DNA of 43,764 nucleotides from Flavobacteriaceae bacterium. Its GTDB lineage: Bacteria > Bacteroidota > Bacteroidia > Flavobacteriales > Flavobacteriaceae. The notes under the pieces were generated by a model that searched no databases, was not told where the DNA came from, and worked only from the letters and a program-made list of their open reading frames with translations. Location of the stretch: assembly GCA_016780245.1 (NCBI GenBank), contig JADHME010000006.1, positions 1-43,764 of the forward strand, read 5' to 3'. Made by a program: the position numbers and the translations under genes. Shown here one piece after another: positions 30,898 to 41,120 of the stretch. How positions within the stretch are numbered: the first letter of the stretch is position 1; the number at the start of each line of letters is the position of its first letter.

Positions 30898-32681
30898 TAG
30901 TAAAAGCTTCTGTTATCAACAATTTCAGCTTTTGACTCAAGTACTTCTGGAATCAAAGTTGAAATTCTTTCAATCTCTCTATCACTTAAAGAATTAGATA
31001 TTGCTTGACCAAGATTAATTTCTTCAGCAATTTCCTTTGATAAAAGTCTTATAATATAGACACCATTATTACCCTTTAATAGCTCGGATATTTCGTCAGG
31101 CTCAAGAGAAAAAGAAGAACCTATGATATACGGTTCTACACCAGCTCCAACAAGAATTGGATCATATTGAGTAACTGCAGATGCATTTTCAACTTCTAGA
31201 TTATTTTCTTCTGCAATAATATCTATGTTCAATGCTGAATTATATTTATTTTTTAAGAAATCGTATTTTTTATTTTGAATTAGAATTTGTGAAATCTCAG
31301 TTCTAACATCTTCAATATTTGGAAGTCTAGTCTTGTTAAATTCGATAATCTTAGCAACGAGATAGCCATCGTTTAGGGTAAACCTTCTTACATCTCCAAC
31401 CCTAGAATCATCATCATACATCCACTTAATCACTTGTCTAGAATTAATTATGCCAGGTAAACCTTCATCAAAATCTTCGAAAGATTCAAAGGTATTTATT
31501 TGTAAACTTGCATCACTTTGATTAAGAGAAAGACCATTATTCGCATCAAATTCAACCTGAGAAGCTTTCCTAAAGTTTTCATTAGAAGATTCATTAGATG
31601 GGATAATTTCAATTGCAACATCAGCAAGTAAGACTTTATTCAAATTACCATCTCTTTTTTTATCAATCATTCTTGTAATTTTATAAAAATTACCATCTTG
31701 ATATGGCCCAAAAACCTGATCAACATTAAGCCCATAAAGAATATCAGAAAAATCACTTGATAATTCTTGTTTAGTCTTATAAATTGAATCCCAGGCTACT
31801 TCAGAGTATATATCAATAAACTCAGAATAATCTTTTACACTACTGAAACCTTCAACATATTCAGTCGAATTTGTGATTTGATTAAGTTGATTGAATCCAT
31901 CTTTAAGCTGCTCAAGATTTGTTCTAATATTATTTACATCAATATCACTCGCTACATCAGTTATATATACAAATTCAACTTTTTTAGATGCTCCAATTTC
32001 GTACACATCTTTTTTATTTCTTAAATAGGAATTAATTTCTGAATCTTTTATTTTAATAAGTGAGTCAGGGACTAATTCATAAGGAATTCTTAGATATTCA
32101 ATGTTTACTTTGTCATTTTCCAAATGATACTGAATATTTGACTCAACGTTAGTATATATTACACTTGATTTAATTAAATCAAAATAAATTTTTTGCTTTG
32201 CAAGAGATATAATATTTTCTTCTTGTAACCTCCATGAATTATAAATTGTTGGATTAGATGTCTTCAACTGAGCTATATAATTTGAAAATTTGTTAAAGTC
32301 AAATAAACCTATTTCATTTTGGAATAAAGGATTTAAAACAATCGATTCATCACTTGAGATAATTTGTTCTAATTGATTCTTACCAGCATCTATTCCAAGT
32401 TTATCTAGCTCTTGGATTAGAGATTGATTTTTAATGCCTTGATTCCATGCAAAGTTTACTGCGTTTATTGTATTTAGTCCATAAACCGTTTGAGCTTGCT
32501 CGACCATCATGTTGAAAATCTCAAAGTCAATTTCTTCACCATTAATTTCACCAATTGGCTTATTAGAGCTAAATCCACCATTTGAGGTGAAAACTCCAGA
32601 GATAACAAATGCAAATAGTGCCATCCCAATTACTATTATAAGGAATATAGATCTTTTTCTAATTTGTCCGAGTATAGCCAT
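30894..32681 (-). CDS. membrane-anchored PpiD/SurA-like peptidylprolyl isomerase
   Basis: MAILGQIRKRSIFLIIVIGMALFAFVISGVF anchor, PIGEINGEEIDFEIFNMMVEQAQ, C-terminal GNNGVYIIRLLSKE. Confidence 0.88.
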   Translation of the reverse strand: MAILGQIRKRSIFLIIVIGMALFAFVISGVFTSNGGFSSNKPIGEINGEEIDFEIFNMMVEQAQTVYGLNTINAVNFAWNQGIKNQSLIQELDKLGIDAGKNQLEQIISSDESIVLNPLFQNEIGLFDFNKFSNYIAQLKTSNPTIYNSWRLQEENIISLAKQKIYFDLIKSSVIYTNVESNIQYHLENDKVNIEYLRIPYELVPDSLIKIKDSEINSYLRNKKDVYEIGASKKVEFVYITDVASDIDVNNIRTNLEQLKDGFNQLNQITNSTEYVEGFSSVKDYSEFIDIYSEVAWDSIYKTKQELSSDFSDILYGLNVDQVFGPYQDGNFYKITRMIDKKRDGNLNKVLLADVAIEIIPSNESSNENFRKASQVEFDANNGLSLNQSDASLQINTFESFEDFDEGLPGIINSRQVIKWMYDDDSRVGDVRRFTLNDGYLVAKIIEFNKTRLPNIEDVRTEISQILIQNKKYDFLKNKYNSALNIDIIAEENNLEVENASAVTQYDPILVGAGVEPYIIGSSFSLEPDEISELLKGNNGVYIIRLLSKEIAEEINLGQAISNSLSDREIERISTLIPEVLESKAEIVDNRSFYY

Positions 32682-32726
32682 GTTTTTTTAATAATTTTCG
32701 AAAATACAACTAAGTATTTATTTATG

Positions 32727-33977
32727 CTATTCTTGTTCAATTTTTTTTAGTAGTACTTTTTCAATTTTTGATGAGCTTGCCTCAATAATTTTTATTGAAT
32801 ATTGACCAATTTTAATTTCATCATCAACTTTTGGAATTTCCTCCACATTAAATACTATTAAACCTCCAAGTGTATCATATGTTTCGCTTTCAGGAAGATT
32901 TAGGTTATGTGATTTATTCAGATACTCAATCTCTAACCTTGCAGAAAGCTCATAGGTATTTTCAGAGATTTTCTTTTCAAAATAATCATAGTTATCATGT
33001 TCGTCTTCAATTTCTCCAAACAATTCTTCTACAATATCCTCAACAGTTATAATACCAGAAGTTCCACCATACTCATCAATTACAACTGCAATACTTTTTC
33101 TTTGCCTTGTTAATAATTCAAGAACATCATTAACTAACATTGGCTCTGGCACAAATTCAACGGGTAAAATAAGTTCTTTTAGGTTATCTGGTTTCTTTAA
33201 GAAATCAAATGAGTGTATATAACCAATAATATCGTCAATTGTCTCTACATAAACAGGAATCTTTGATAGGCCGGTTTCAGTTAATATTTTTTTAATTTTT
33301 TTAATTTCAATAGATTTATCAACGGCAATAATTTCTGCTCTTGGAACCATTACATCTCTTGCCTTGACTTCAGATAACTCTAGAGCATTTTGAAAAATTT
33401 CAATTTCTGAATCTAAAGTTTCGTCAGAATTTTCTATTTCATTCTCTATGTAGCTTTCTAATTCTAATTTTGAAAATGAGATTTTAGATTCTTCAGGATC
33501 AACTTTAAAAAATGTCTTTAGTATCAAATTTGATATAATAGTAACTAGACTTGTAATTGGATAAAGAAGGATATAAAATATATATGCAGGTATTGAGAAT
33601 ACCTTCATTGATAAATTTGAATATATTTGAAACAATACCTTGGGAATAAATTCTGCCGCAATTAAAATTAACATTGTTGAAATAAAAGTTTGAATTAAAA
33701 GAGCAGAGAATTCATTGATAGAGGCCAGATCTATAAAAGGAATATTATCAATTATAAATTGTCCCATAAAAATTCCATAAATAACAAGAGCAAAATTGTT
33801 ACCAATAAGCATAGTTGCAATAAATCTTGATGGATTTTGGGTTATTATAGATAATACTTTAGGTATTAATCCTGATTTGTTCTTCTCTATTTCTAAATTT
33901 AACCTATTGGAGGAAACATACGCAATTTCCATTCCTGAGAAGAAAGCAGACAATAAAAGACTAAAGATAATTATCAT
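32727..33977 (-). CDS. hemolysin-family protein (DUF21/CNNM plus CBS domains, CorC-HlyC)
   Basis: FSLLLSAFFSGMEIAYVSSNRLNLEIEK, ALELSEVKARDVMVPRAEIIAVD, VVIDEYGGTSGIITVEDIVEELFGEIEDEHD. Confidence 0.94.
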   Translation of the reverse strand: MIIIFSLLLSAFFSGMEIAYVSSNRLNLEIEKNKSGLIPKVLSIITQNPSRFIATMLIGNNFALVIYGIFMGQFIIDNIPFIDLASINEFSALLIQTFISTMLILIAAEFIPKVLFQIYSNLSMKVFSIPAYIFYILLYPITSLVTIISNLILKTFFKVDPEESKISFSKLELESYIENEIENSDETLDSEIEIFQNALELSEVKARDVMVPRAEIIAVDKSIEIKKIKKILTETGLSKIPVYVETIDDIIGYIHSFDFLKKPDNLKELILPVEFVPEPMLVNDVLELLTRQRKSIAVVIDEYGGTSGIITVEDIVEELFGEIEDEHDNYDYFEKKISENTYELSARLEIEYLNKSHNLNLPESETYDTLGGLIVFNVEEIPKVDDEIKIGQYSIKIIEASSSKIEKVLLKKIEQE

Positions 33978-34163
33978 TTACTTTCTATTTGCGTACTTTT
34001 TTCTATAATGTCTTCTAAATAAAGCCATAAATACAGATAGTATACAAAACCCAAGAAAAATATAGGCCCTATCACTATTAATTGTCCAATTCTCAATTAC
34101 ACTAAACAATGAAATTATAGCAATTACCCAATATATTATTTCAGAAATAAGAAAGTTTTTCAT
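33978..34163 (-). CDS. small two-TM hypothetical protein
   Basis: 61-aa hydrophobic ORF packed between lptC (4-nt overlap) and the CBS protein (0-nt gap). Confidence 0.7.
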   Translation of the reverse strand: MKNFLISEIIYWVIAIISLFSVIENWTINSDRAYIFLGFCILSVFMALFRRHYRKKYANRK

Positions 34164-34681
34164 TGTTCAGATATATTAATAGATCCCTTTAGATTACCTG
34201 TTACAAGATCGGTAAAGTCTCTATTAGAATCAAGTCTATTAGCTATTATTTTGTTAGACTTATCTGTATATTCAAATTCGTCTTCAGTAAAAAGCCATTC
34301 ATTTTCTGTATCGTAGTATAACTGATCTGTAATCAATAATTCACCATCTGTAGTTGTTATTTCTACATTGCCTTTAAATTCCATAAATCTAAATGAATTA
34401 TATACAATTGCATAGTTTGACTTAATTGTTGATGTTTTATTATCATCATAGATTATTAGCTCAACGTCATCGAAAAACTCAGAATAATTAAGAATATTAT
34501 TTGAATAGTCAAAGTGTTTATTGCCAGATACATATGACTTAACTTGACTGGAATCAGTATAGGTCATAGTAAAGTTGTTGGCAATACTAAGTGGAATATT
34601 TACCTCTTCACTCTCAATGATTTGGCTATCAGTATCACAAGAGATGAAGACTACAAAAATTAAATAAAAAGTAAATCTCAT
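34160..34681 (-). CDS. lptC: LPS export ABC transporter periplasmic protein LptC
   Basis: Lipoprotein N-terminus FISCDTDS; NYAIVYNSFRFMEFKGNVEITTTDGELLITDQLYYDTENEWLFTEDEFEY. Confidence 0.88.
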   Translation of the reverse strand: MRFTFYLIFVVFISCDTDSQIIESEEVNIPLSIANNFTMTYTDSSQVKSYVSGNKHFDYSNNILNYSEFFDDVELIIYDDNKTSTIKSNYAIVYNSFRFMEFKGNVEITTTDGELLITDQLYYDTENEWLFTEDEFEYTDKSNKIIANRLDSNRDFTDLVTGNLKGSINISEQ

Positions 34682-34682
34682 T

Positions 34683-36074
34683 TTAAAGGTTTGGAACCTT
34701 TACACTTCTTCTAATCCAGCATGGAAATGATATAGTAGAACCTTGATTACCTTCAGTAAAGATATCTGTTTTAGTTGGGGCCCTACCATTAAATGCAGCA
34801 GCAGTTCTATCAGAAAGTGTTTTTAGTGAGGCATCAACTCTACCAGCCTTTTGAGCAGTTTGAGCAGCAAGCCAAAAAACAGCTCTTTTATTAAATTGTG
34901 TATCTCCACAATCATTTGCACTATCAGCATATAAATTTGCTATTAATAGATAAGCTCTACCTAGGGATGGTTGAAATGATAATGCTTGCTCAGAATAGTC
35001 TCTTGCGGAAACTCTTCTTCCAGAGTTTCTAAATTTAACTGCAATTTTATATAGAATATTTGCTTTTTTATAATTATCTGTTTCAAGAGCAACTGATTCT
35101 TGATAATATTTTAGAGCTTCATCAGCATTTCCTTGCTTATCATTTAAAATTCCTAAGTAATAAGCTGAATCAGCTGAAGGTTCCAAACTGTGGAGTTGCT
35201 CAACTAATGTAACAAAAAGCGGGTCATCTGAACAATCTTTACCATCTAATCTACCAGCAGCTCTTCTTATCCAGATTGGATTATTTTTATTTTCATCAAA
35301 GTTTTTAGTGTAAAGTGGAATTAAAATTTCACATGTAGCTTCTTTTGCAATAGTTTGATCTAGCAATTGAAGATAAGAACCAACTGCATTTGTGTTGGTA
35401 TTATATATTTTTTTATTTCTAGTCTCAGATGAGGTCAAGGCAGTGCCAGACTCTTCTTTCTTTAGAATTAAATCAAGATTCTTTGAAATATTAGTTTGAA
35501 GTAGCTGAAATTTTTCAGTAAGCTCCTCATATTTCTCAAAGAGATCCTCTAGTTCAATTTTTGTGCCTGATTTGAACAAATCATAAGCTGTAATAAAATA
35601 ATAAGCTAAGGACTTTGGACTTGTAAAACTAGAAGGGTCATTTTGAAATGCATAATCAAATGTTTCATAAATTAAGTTTTTATCCTCAATACCATTATCA
35701 AGCATTGCTTGTCCTTTACTACTGAAGATTTTACCTATTTGATTTACACCCTTTCTAGTTGGAAAGTTTTCAGCCCATTTATCATAGAGATCAAGTAAAT
35801 CATTTGTGTAACTAGCCTTATCTTCTGGGCTAGTTGACTTTGATATAAAATCCTTAAGAATTCTTTCACCAAATTGGTAAGTTGCAACGTTCAATTTAGG
35901 ACAATTATCAAGTACCGTCTTCCATGGCTCATATGCAGCTTGATAGTTTCTAATTTTTGCTGATTCAGCAAAAATTGATAGTTGTTCCATACACTCATTA
36001 GAGCTAAGTTGAGAAAAACTTGGGACTGTAAATAAGATTAAAATTAAACTTCTAAAGAACCTTAAGTTATTCAT
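34683..36074 (-). CDS. TPR-repeat protein, signal peptide
   Basis: SSNECMEQLSIFAESAKIRNYQAAYEPWKTVLDNCP; YYLGILNDKQGNADEALKYYQESVALE TPR repeats. Confidence 0.82.
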   Translation of the reverse strand: MNNLRFFRSLILILFTVPSFSQLSSNECMEQLSIFAESAKIRNYQAAYEPWKTVLDNCPKLNVATYQFGERILKDFISKSTSPEDKASYTNDLLDLYDKWAENFPTRKGVNQIGKIFSSKGQAMLDNGIEDKNLIYETFDYAFQNDPSSFTSPKSLAYYFITAYDLFKSGTKIELEDLFEKYEELTEKFQLLQTNISKNLDLILKKEESGTALTSSETRNKKIYNTNTNAVGSYLQLLDQTIAKEATCEILIPLYTKNFDENKNNPIWIRRAAGRLDGKDCSDDPLFVTLVEQLHSLEPSADSAYYLGILNDKQGNADEALKYYQESVALETDNYKKANILYKIAVKFRNSGRRVSARDYSEQALSFQPSLGRAYLLIANLYADSANDCGDTQFNKRAVFWLAAQTAQKAGRVDASLKTLSDRTAAAFNGRAPTKTDIFTEGNQGSTISFPCWIRRSVKVPNL

Positions 36075-36123
36075 GTTTTTAATTTAATTATACTTTCATT
36101 AGACATTTTAAATATTAAAAAGT

Positions 36124-37401
36124 TTAGTTAAACTTCCTCTTAATAAACCAAATGTCATTTAACGATAAGCCCAATCTAAGAGCAACATAATTCTCTTTTA
36201 AGGAGTTTTTATCGTCACCTATATTACCAAACTCAAGACCTAGATTAGCTTTAGATAAGCCTGAAAGTGGTAAACCAAGTCCCAAATTTAAACTAAAATG
36301 ATTTATAGGCAAATTATTTATAATAATACTTTTTTCTTCATTTTTTAATCCAAATCTATATATGACCCTTTTCCAGTAACTGGTTAATGATAAGGCATCT
36401 GGTATAAAATACCCACCTATTGAGAATATCTTAGAGTCTTGGTATGTTACGTTTTTAATATTTAAAAACTTATTTTCAAAATCAGATGATATTTTGTTTT
36501 CAAATTGTGCTCCTAAAAACCATTTATTTTTTTTCTCTAATCCAATTGAATAAATAGATTTTTTTGGTACAAGTAGACTAGTATTCTCTAATCCTGAATT
36601 TGCTAGGTTTACATCAACAAAATCTCCTAATGATTCAGCATTGATAGAAGAGGAAGTGGATGTATAAATAAATTCCGTATTATATGAGTTCAGATAGTCA
36701 GATAGATTATAATTGTATACTAAATTAAGTGATATGTCATCCTTTAATGGAAGAGAGATACTTGAGGACAGACTATAAGTAAAGCCCGTAATTTCTGAGC
36801 TACTATTTGAATAAGTTCCGTAATTAATTCCGTCATATTGGTTATACTTTTCGTAAGAAAATTTTCCAAAATTATAATTAAGAGTTGCACCAATAGAAAA
36901 ATATTTATGAATGGGTACTCCTAAGGAGAGGAATGCCCTATTAAGGTTTCCATCAGCTCCGAAAAATCTAGTATCTATTATATTTTCATTGTTAAATTCT
37001 TCTGAAGTTTGAAGGTTAAATCCTAATGAGGTGTAAGGCAAAACACCAAATCCAAATCCAAATCTTTTAAAAGGAATTCCAATAGCAATATAGTTTATAT
37101 TAGCAGCATTCGCTCTTTCTGTTGATACACTATTTGAGATACCCATTGATTTATAAAAAGTTCCAATTTGATAATTCGTAGTATTTAATTTTGCAAGAGA
37201 CGATGGGTTATTAATATTAAATTCAATTGAATCAATAGCTGAGTCAACCCCTCCCATGGAAATATTAGATATATTACCAAGAAAGTTTATTTCACCTAAT
37301 TCGTTTATAGAATATGGAGATCTTGTGTTGTTTTGAGAGAAAGCAAATATTGATGAAAATAGTAAGTAAACTAAAAGGAATGGAATTTTATCTATTTTCA
37401 T
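36124..37401 (-). CDS. outer-membrane beta-barrel-like hypothetical protein
   Basis: Signal peptide; SPYSINELGEINFLGNISNISMGGVDSA N-terminus and alternating beta-strand pattern. Confidence 0.7.
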   Translation of the reverse strand: MKIDKIPFLLVYLLFSSIFAFSQNNTRSPYSINELGEINFLGNISNISMGGVDSAIDSIEFNINNPSSLAKLNTTNYQIGTFYKSMGISNSVSTERANAANINYIAIGIPFKRFGFGFGVLPYTSLGFNLQTSEEFNNENIIDTRFFGADGNLNRAFLSLGVPIHKYFSIGATLNYNFGKFSYEKYNQYDGINYGTYSNSSSEITGFTYSLSSSISLPLKDDISLNLVYNYNLSDYLNSYNTEFIYTSTSSSINAESLGDFVDVNLANSGLENTSLLVPKKSIYSIGLEKKNKWFLGAQFENKISSDFENKFLNIKNVTYQDSKIFSIGGYFIPDALSLTSYWKRVIYRFGLKNEEKSIIINNLPINHFSLNLGLGLPLSGLSKANLGLEFGNIGDDKNSLKENYVALRLGLSLNDIWFIKRKFN

Positions 37402-38119
37402 TATAATTTATAATATAATTTAAACCCTGGGCTAAAAAGTCTTGGTTGGCAAATATTGCATTTTTTATCCTATTAAGCAAGAACTTTGAAAATCCTCCAA
37501 CTATAATAACATTAAGCTGTGGGTATTCTTTTTTAAGTAAATCTATATAATTATTTACCTCAGCAATAACTCCATTATATATTCCTGAATGAATTGACTC
37601 ATTTGTGGTTGAACCAATTATATTTTCAGTTTCTTCAAGTTCCAATAATGGTAAATTTGAAGTATATGTATTTAAACTACTGTATCTAAGTTTAAACCCA
37701 GGTGAAATCGCTCCGCCATGATATGTTTTATTTGAATCAACAAAATCATATGTTATACATGTACCTAGGTCTATTATTAAATTATCTTGATTAGGATAAT
37801 TATAAATAGCAGATGAAACAAGAGCAATTCTATCTTGACCCAAAGACTTTTTTGTCTTGTAATTATTTTTAAAGGGGATTAATAAATTATCATTTGATAA
37901 ACTAGTATACTTTGAGTTGTTTAAACTCTCTTCTATATATAGATCGTAATTAGAAGATACACTAGATGAAATAACATTTTTGATATTATTTTTATTAGAA
38001 ATTGAATCTAATGTTTTCTTGAAATCTTGGTTATCACAAATTTCTTTATGTATGGTTTTATTATTCTCAAATAGAAAAAATTTGACCTTACTGTTACCGA
38101 TGTCAATCACTAAATTCAT
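37388..38119 (-). CDS. coaX: type III pantothenate kinase
   Basis: MNLVIDIGNSKVKFFLFENN, LGQDRIALVSSAIYNYP, IDLGTCITYDFVDSNKTYHGGAISPGFKLR. Confidence 0.95.
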   Translation of the reverse strand: MNLVIDIGNSKVKFFLFENNKTIHKEICDNQDFKKTLDSISNKNNIKNVISSSVSSNYDLYIEESLNNSKYTSLSNDNLLIPFKNNYKTKKSLGQDRIALVSSAIYNYPNQDNLIIDLGTCITYDFVDSNKTYHGGAISPGFKLRYSSLNTYTSNLPLLELEETENIIGSTTNESIHSGIYNGVIAEVNNYIDLLKKEYPQLNVIIVGGFSKFLLNRIKNAIFANQDFLAQGLNYIINYNENR

Positions 38120-38177
38120 TAAGGAATTTTTTATAAAATTAAAGAAACATTTGAATACAGCTTTATTTAAATATTAA

Positions 38178-38185
38178 TATATTTG
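38178..38185 (+). promoter_or_regulatory. candidate -7 box TATATTTG for tRNA-Phe
   Basis: TAnnTTTG match 10 nt before the first base of the mature tRNA. Confidence 0.4.
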
Positions 38186-38195
38186 CCATGCTTTT

Positions 38196-38268
38196 GGTAC
38201 CATAGCTCAGTTGGTAGAGCAAAGGACTGAAAATCCTTGTGTCCCTGGTTCGATTCCTGGTGGTACCA
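38196..38268 (+). tRNA. tRNA-Phe (GAA)
   Basis: Cloverleaf GGTACCA-TA-GCTCAGTTGGTAGAGC-A-AAGGA-CTGAAAA-TCCTT-GTGTC-CCTGGTTCGATTCCTGG-TGGTACC-A; anticodon GAA; 3' CCA not encoded. Confidence 0.97.
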
Positions 38269-38270
38269 CA

Positions 38271-38302
38271 AAAAACCTTACTAAAAATAGTAAGGTTTTT
38301 TT
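38271..38302 (+). terminator. intrinsic terminator after tRNA-Phe
   Basis: AAAAACCTTACTA-AAAA-TAGTAAGGTTTTT hairpin with T-tract. Confidence 0.85.
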
Positions 38303-38331
38303 GTATCTTAATGCTTCCTAAATCTTAAAAT

Positions 38332-38997
38332 TTGACCTATTACTTAGATATATTTTATTTTAAAAAAAATAAGATTTGGATGTTTAAGCTCATGGGCGCT
38401 TACACATTCAACAAAAGTCTTATTAGCTTTAATGGACTAAAGTTTATTAAACTTTTTGGAACAGGCTCTAATGGCGGATTTAGTTTGATTCCAGACTTTT
38501 CATCTTATGTAATGATCACTTCCTGGAAAAATGATAATTACAGAAAAAAATTTGTTGGCGAAAATAATATCATAAACAAAATAATTAGCAAATCCTCAAA
38601 ACGAGTTGAAATTAAAATTGATCCATATAATTTTAATGGATCATGGAATGGAATAAATCCATTTAAAAATATCAGTTCATATGGAGGAGGAAAGATCATT
38701 GTCTTAACAAGAGCAAGAGTAAAGATCAGTAAGCTAATAAATTTTCTAGTTAATACCTCCTTAGCTGCTAAATCTATAAAAAGTCAAAATGGAGCAGAGT
38801 TTTACAAGGGTATTGGTGAACTTCCAATTATAGAACAAGCTACTATAAGTATATGGATGAGTGAGAAAAGCATGAGAGATTATGCATACTCAGATAAAAA
38901 TCATTTAAAAATAATAAATAAAGCTAGAAAAGATAAATGGTATTCAGAGGAGCTATTTGTAAGATCTAATATTTTATACTTAAAAGAATTCAATTGA
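38332..38997 (+). CDS. CrtA-family (spheroidene monooxygenase-related) carotenoid oxygenase/2-hydroxylase
   Basis: GTGSNGGFSLIPDFSSYVMITSW, VLTRARVKISKLINF, KGIGELPIIEQATISIWMSEKSMRDYAY, KDKWYSEELFVR; TTG start. Confidence 0.85.
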   Translation: MTYYLDIFYFKKNKIWMFKLMGAYTFNKSLISFNGLKFIKLFGTGSNGGFSLIPDFSSYVMITSWKNDNYRKKFVGENNIINKIISKSSKRVEIKIDPYNFNGSWNGINPFKNISSYGGGKIIVLTRARVKISKLINFLVNTSLAAKSIKSQNGAEFYKGIGELPIIEQATISIWMSEKSMRDYAYSDKNHLKIINKARKDKWYSEELFVRSNILYLKEFN

Positions 38998-40457
38998 AAA
39001 AAAAGGTAATAATAATTGGTTCAGGAATTGCCGGCCTTGCATTATCAGTTCGACTAAAGTCTAAAGGGTATGATGTTGAGGTATTTGAAAAGAATAAAAA
39101 TGTAGGTGGAAAACTAAGTGATTTTTACCTAAATAACTTTAGGCATGATTTTGGACCAAAATTATTTACAATGCCAAATCTTATTGAAGATATTTTTGAA
39201 GATGCAAGGGTTGATATTAAAAAATATTTTAAGTATGATAAACTTGATATAGCATGCAAATATTTTTGGGATGATGGTCATATATTTAATGGATATTCAG
39301 ATAGTCAAAAGTTTATTAATGAAGTTCATAAAAAGTTTGATAAAGAGGGAAACAAAGTTGAGGAATACATTTTTAACTCAAAGAAAAAATTTAATCTTGT
39401 AAAAAAGATATTTTTAGAAAAGTCACTCCATAAAATTTCAACATATCTGTCATTTGATGCACTAAAAGGAATTTTAAATTTTTTACAGTTAAATATATTT
39501 ATCAGCTTGAATTCATTAAATAAAAGATATTTTAAAGATGATAAATTAATTCAGCTATTTAACAGATTCGCAACTTATAATGGGTCAAGTCCATATTTGA
39601 CTTCTGGAATAATGTCAATTATTCAACATTTAGAGCATGACCTTGGTGTCTTTATGCCAAAAAAAGGTATATCTGATATTTCACACTCTCTATATAATCT
39701 TGCTACAGATCTTGGTGTAAAATTTCATTTTAATTCAGAAATTGATAAAATTCTAATTAAGCATAAATCTGCTGTAGGAGTTTCCATAAATAAAATAAAT
39801 TATAAAGCAGATATCATTGTCTCAAATATGGATATAAACTTGACATATGATAGGCTTTTAAAGGGTTACAAAAAGCCTTTTTTTATTAAAAATTACCAAC
39901 CTTCAAGCTCAGCTGTTGTTTTTTATTGGAATATGAATAAATCTTTTTCAAATATTAGTGTACATAATATAATATTTAGCAGAGACCAGATGAAAGAGTT
40001 TGATTATATCTTCAATAGAAATTCAATTTATGATGATCCAACTGTTTATATATGTTCAACATCAAAAATTGTAAAGGAGGATGCACCATCTGGCTGTGAG
40101 AATTGGTTTATACTTATAAATTCCCCATTTGATAGTGGACAAAATTGGAAAAAAATCAAAAAAAACTTAAGAAATAATATCATTAAAAAAATTAATTCAA
40201 CTTTAAAGGTTGATATAGAAAGTAATATAATTGGTGAAAAAATATTAACACCAGTTGATATTGAGAATGAAACACTTTCTAAATTTGGATCATTATATGG
40301 TAGTTCTAGCAACTCATTACAGTCTGCTTTTATAAGGCATCCTAATTTTTCAAAAAATATAAATAACTTGTACTTTTGTGGAGGTAGTGTTCATCCTGGT
40401 GGAGGAATACCACTATGCTTAAATTCAGCAAAAATTGTCTCAGATTTAATAAACTAA
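38994..40457 (+). CDS. crtD: phytoene desaturase-family carotenoid 3,4-desaturase (CrtD-like)
   Basis: KKKVIIIGSGIAGLALSVRLKSKGYDVEVFEKNKNVGGKLSDF (FAD motif); C-terminal NLYFCGGSVHPGGGIPLCLNSAKIVSDLI. Confidence 0.87.
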   Translation: MKKKVIIIGSGIAGLALSVRLKSKGYDVEVFEKNKNVGGKLSDFYLNNFRHDFGPKLFTMPNLIEDIFEDARVDIKKYFKYDKLDIACKYFWDDGHIFNGYSDSQKFINEVHKKFDKEGNKVEEYIFNSKKKFNLVKKIFLEKSLHKISTYLSFDALKGILNFLQLNIFISLNSLNKRYFKDDKLIQLFNRFATYNGSSPYLTSGIMSIIQHLEHDLGVFMPKKGISDISHSLYNLATDLGVKFHFNSEIDKILIKHKSAVGVSINKINYKADIIVSNMDINLTYDRLLKGYKKPFFIKNYQPSSSAVVFYWNMNKSFSNISVHNIIFSRDQMKEFDYIFNRNSIYDDPTVYICSTSKIVKEDAPSGCENWFILINSPFDSGQNWKKIKKNLRNNIIKKINSTLKVDIESNIIGEKILTPVDIENETLSKFGSLYGSSSNSLQSAFIRHPNFSKNINNLYFCGGSVHPGGGIPLCLNSAKIVSDLIN

Positions 40458-40458
40458 T

Positions 40459-41100
40459 ATGCTAAAGCTTCTTGATAACAACGAATTGAGATATTTTTCA
40501 ATTTTTATTGTTTGGCTAGTAAATATTAGTGGATTTTTTGGAATACTATCTGATCAAAAAGATTTTTTTCTTTCATCTTCTCCATATGTTCTAACAATGA
40601 CTTTGTTTTTATTAGTAGTAAACAACTCTATTGATAAAAAGTACCTTACAAAATTGTTTTTTATTTTTTTGTTAGGATTGAGTGTAGAAATTATAGGAGT
40701 AAATTTTTCATTTTTTTTTGGTGAGTATAAATATGGTGACAATTTAGGTGTTAAGATCTTTGATGTTCCAGTAGTGATTGGCTTTAACTGGGTATTATTA
40801 ATAATTTTAACTGGAAATTTTGCAAATAGGGTCTTTCAAAAGTCAATTATAGGAAAAGTCCTATTTGGTTCAATTATGATGATTTTATTGGATTTATTAA
40901 TTGAGATTAGTGCTCCAAAACTTGATTATTGGGAGTTTGCTTTAAATCCCGTTCCTCTTTCAAATTATTTTTGGTGGTTAATTTTCTCGATCCTATTCCA
41001 TTTAATATATCAATCCAATAATAATAAAGAGTTTTTAGTGTCTTCAAACATTCTAGTAATACATTTCTTATTTTTTGGTCTCTTGGCCTTTTTTCTTTAG
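40459..41100 (+). CDS. carotenoid biosynthesis membrane protein (CruF-like 1',2'-hydratase, DUF422 type)
   Basis: 213-aa multi-TM protein; FFGEYKYGDNLGVKIFDVPVVIGFNWVLLI and DLLIEISAPKLDYWEF; follows CrtD. Confidence 0.83.
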   Translation: MLKLLDNNELRYFSIFIVWLVNISGFFGILSDQKDFFLSSSPYVLTMTLFLLVVNNSIDKKYLTKLFFIFLLGLSVEIIGVNFSFFFGEYKYGDNLGVKIFDVPVVIGFNWVLLIILTGNFANRVFQKSIIGKVLFGSIMMILLDLLIEISAPKLDYWEFALNPVPLSNYFWWLIFSILFHLIYQSNNNKEFLVSSNILVIHFLFFGLLAFFL

Positions 41101-41120
41101 ATTTATTAAAACTAAATTTT

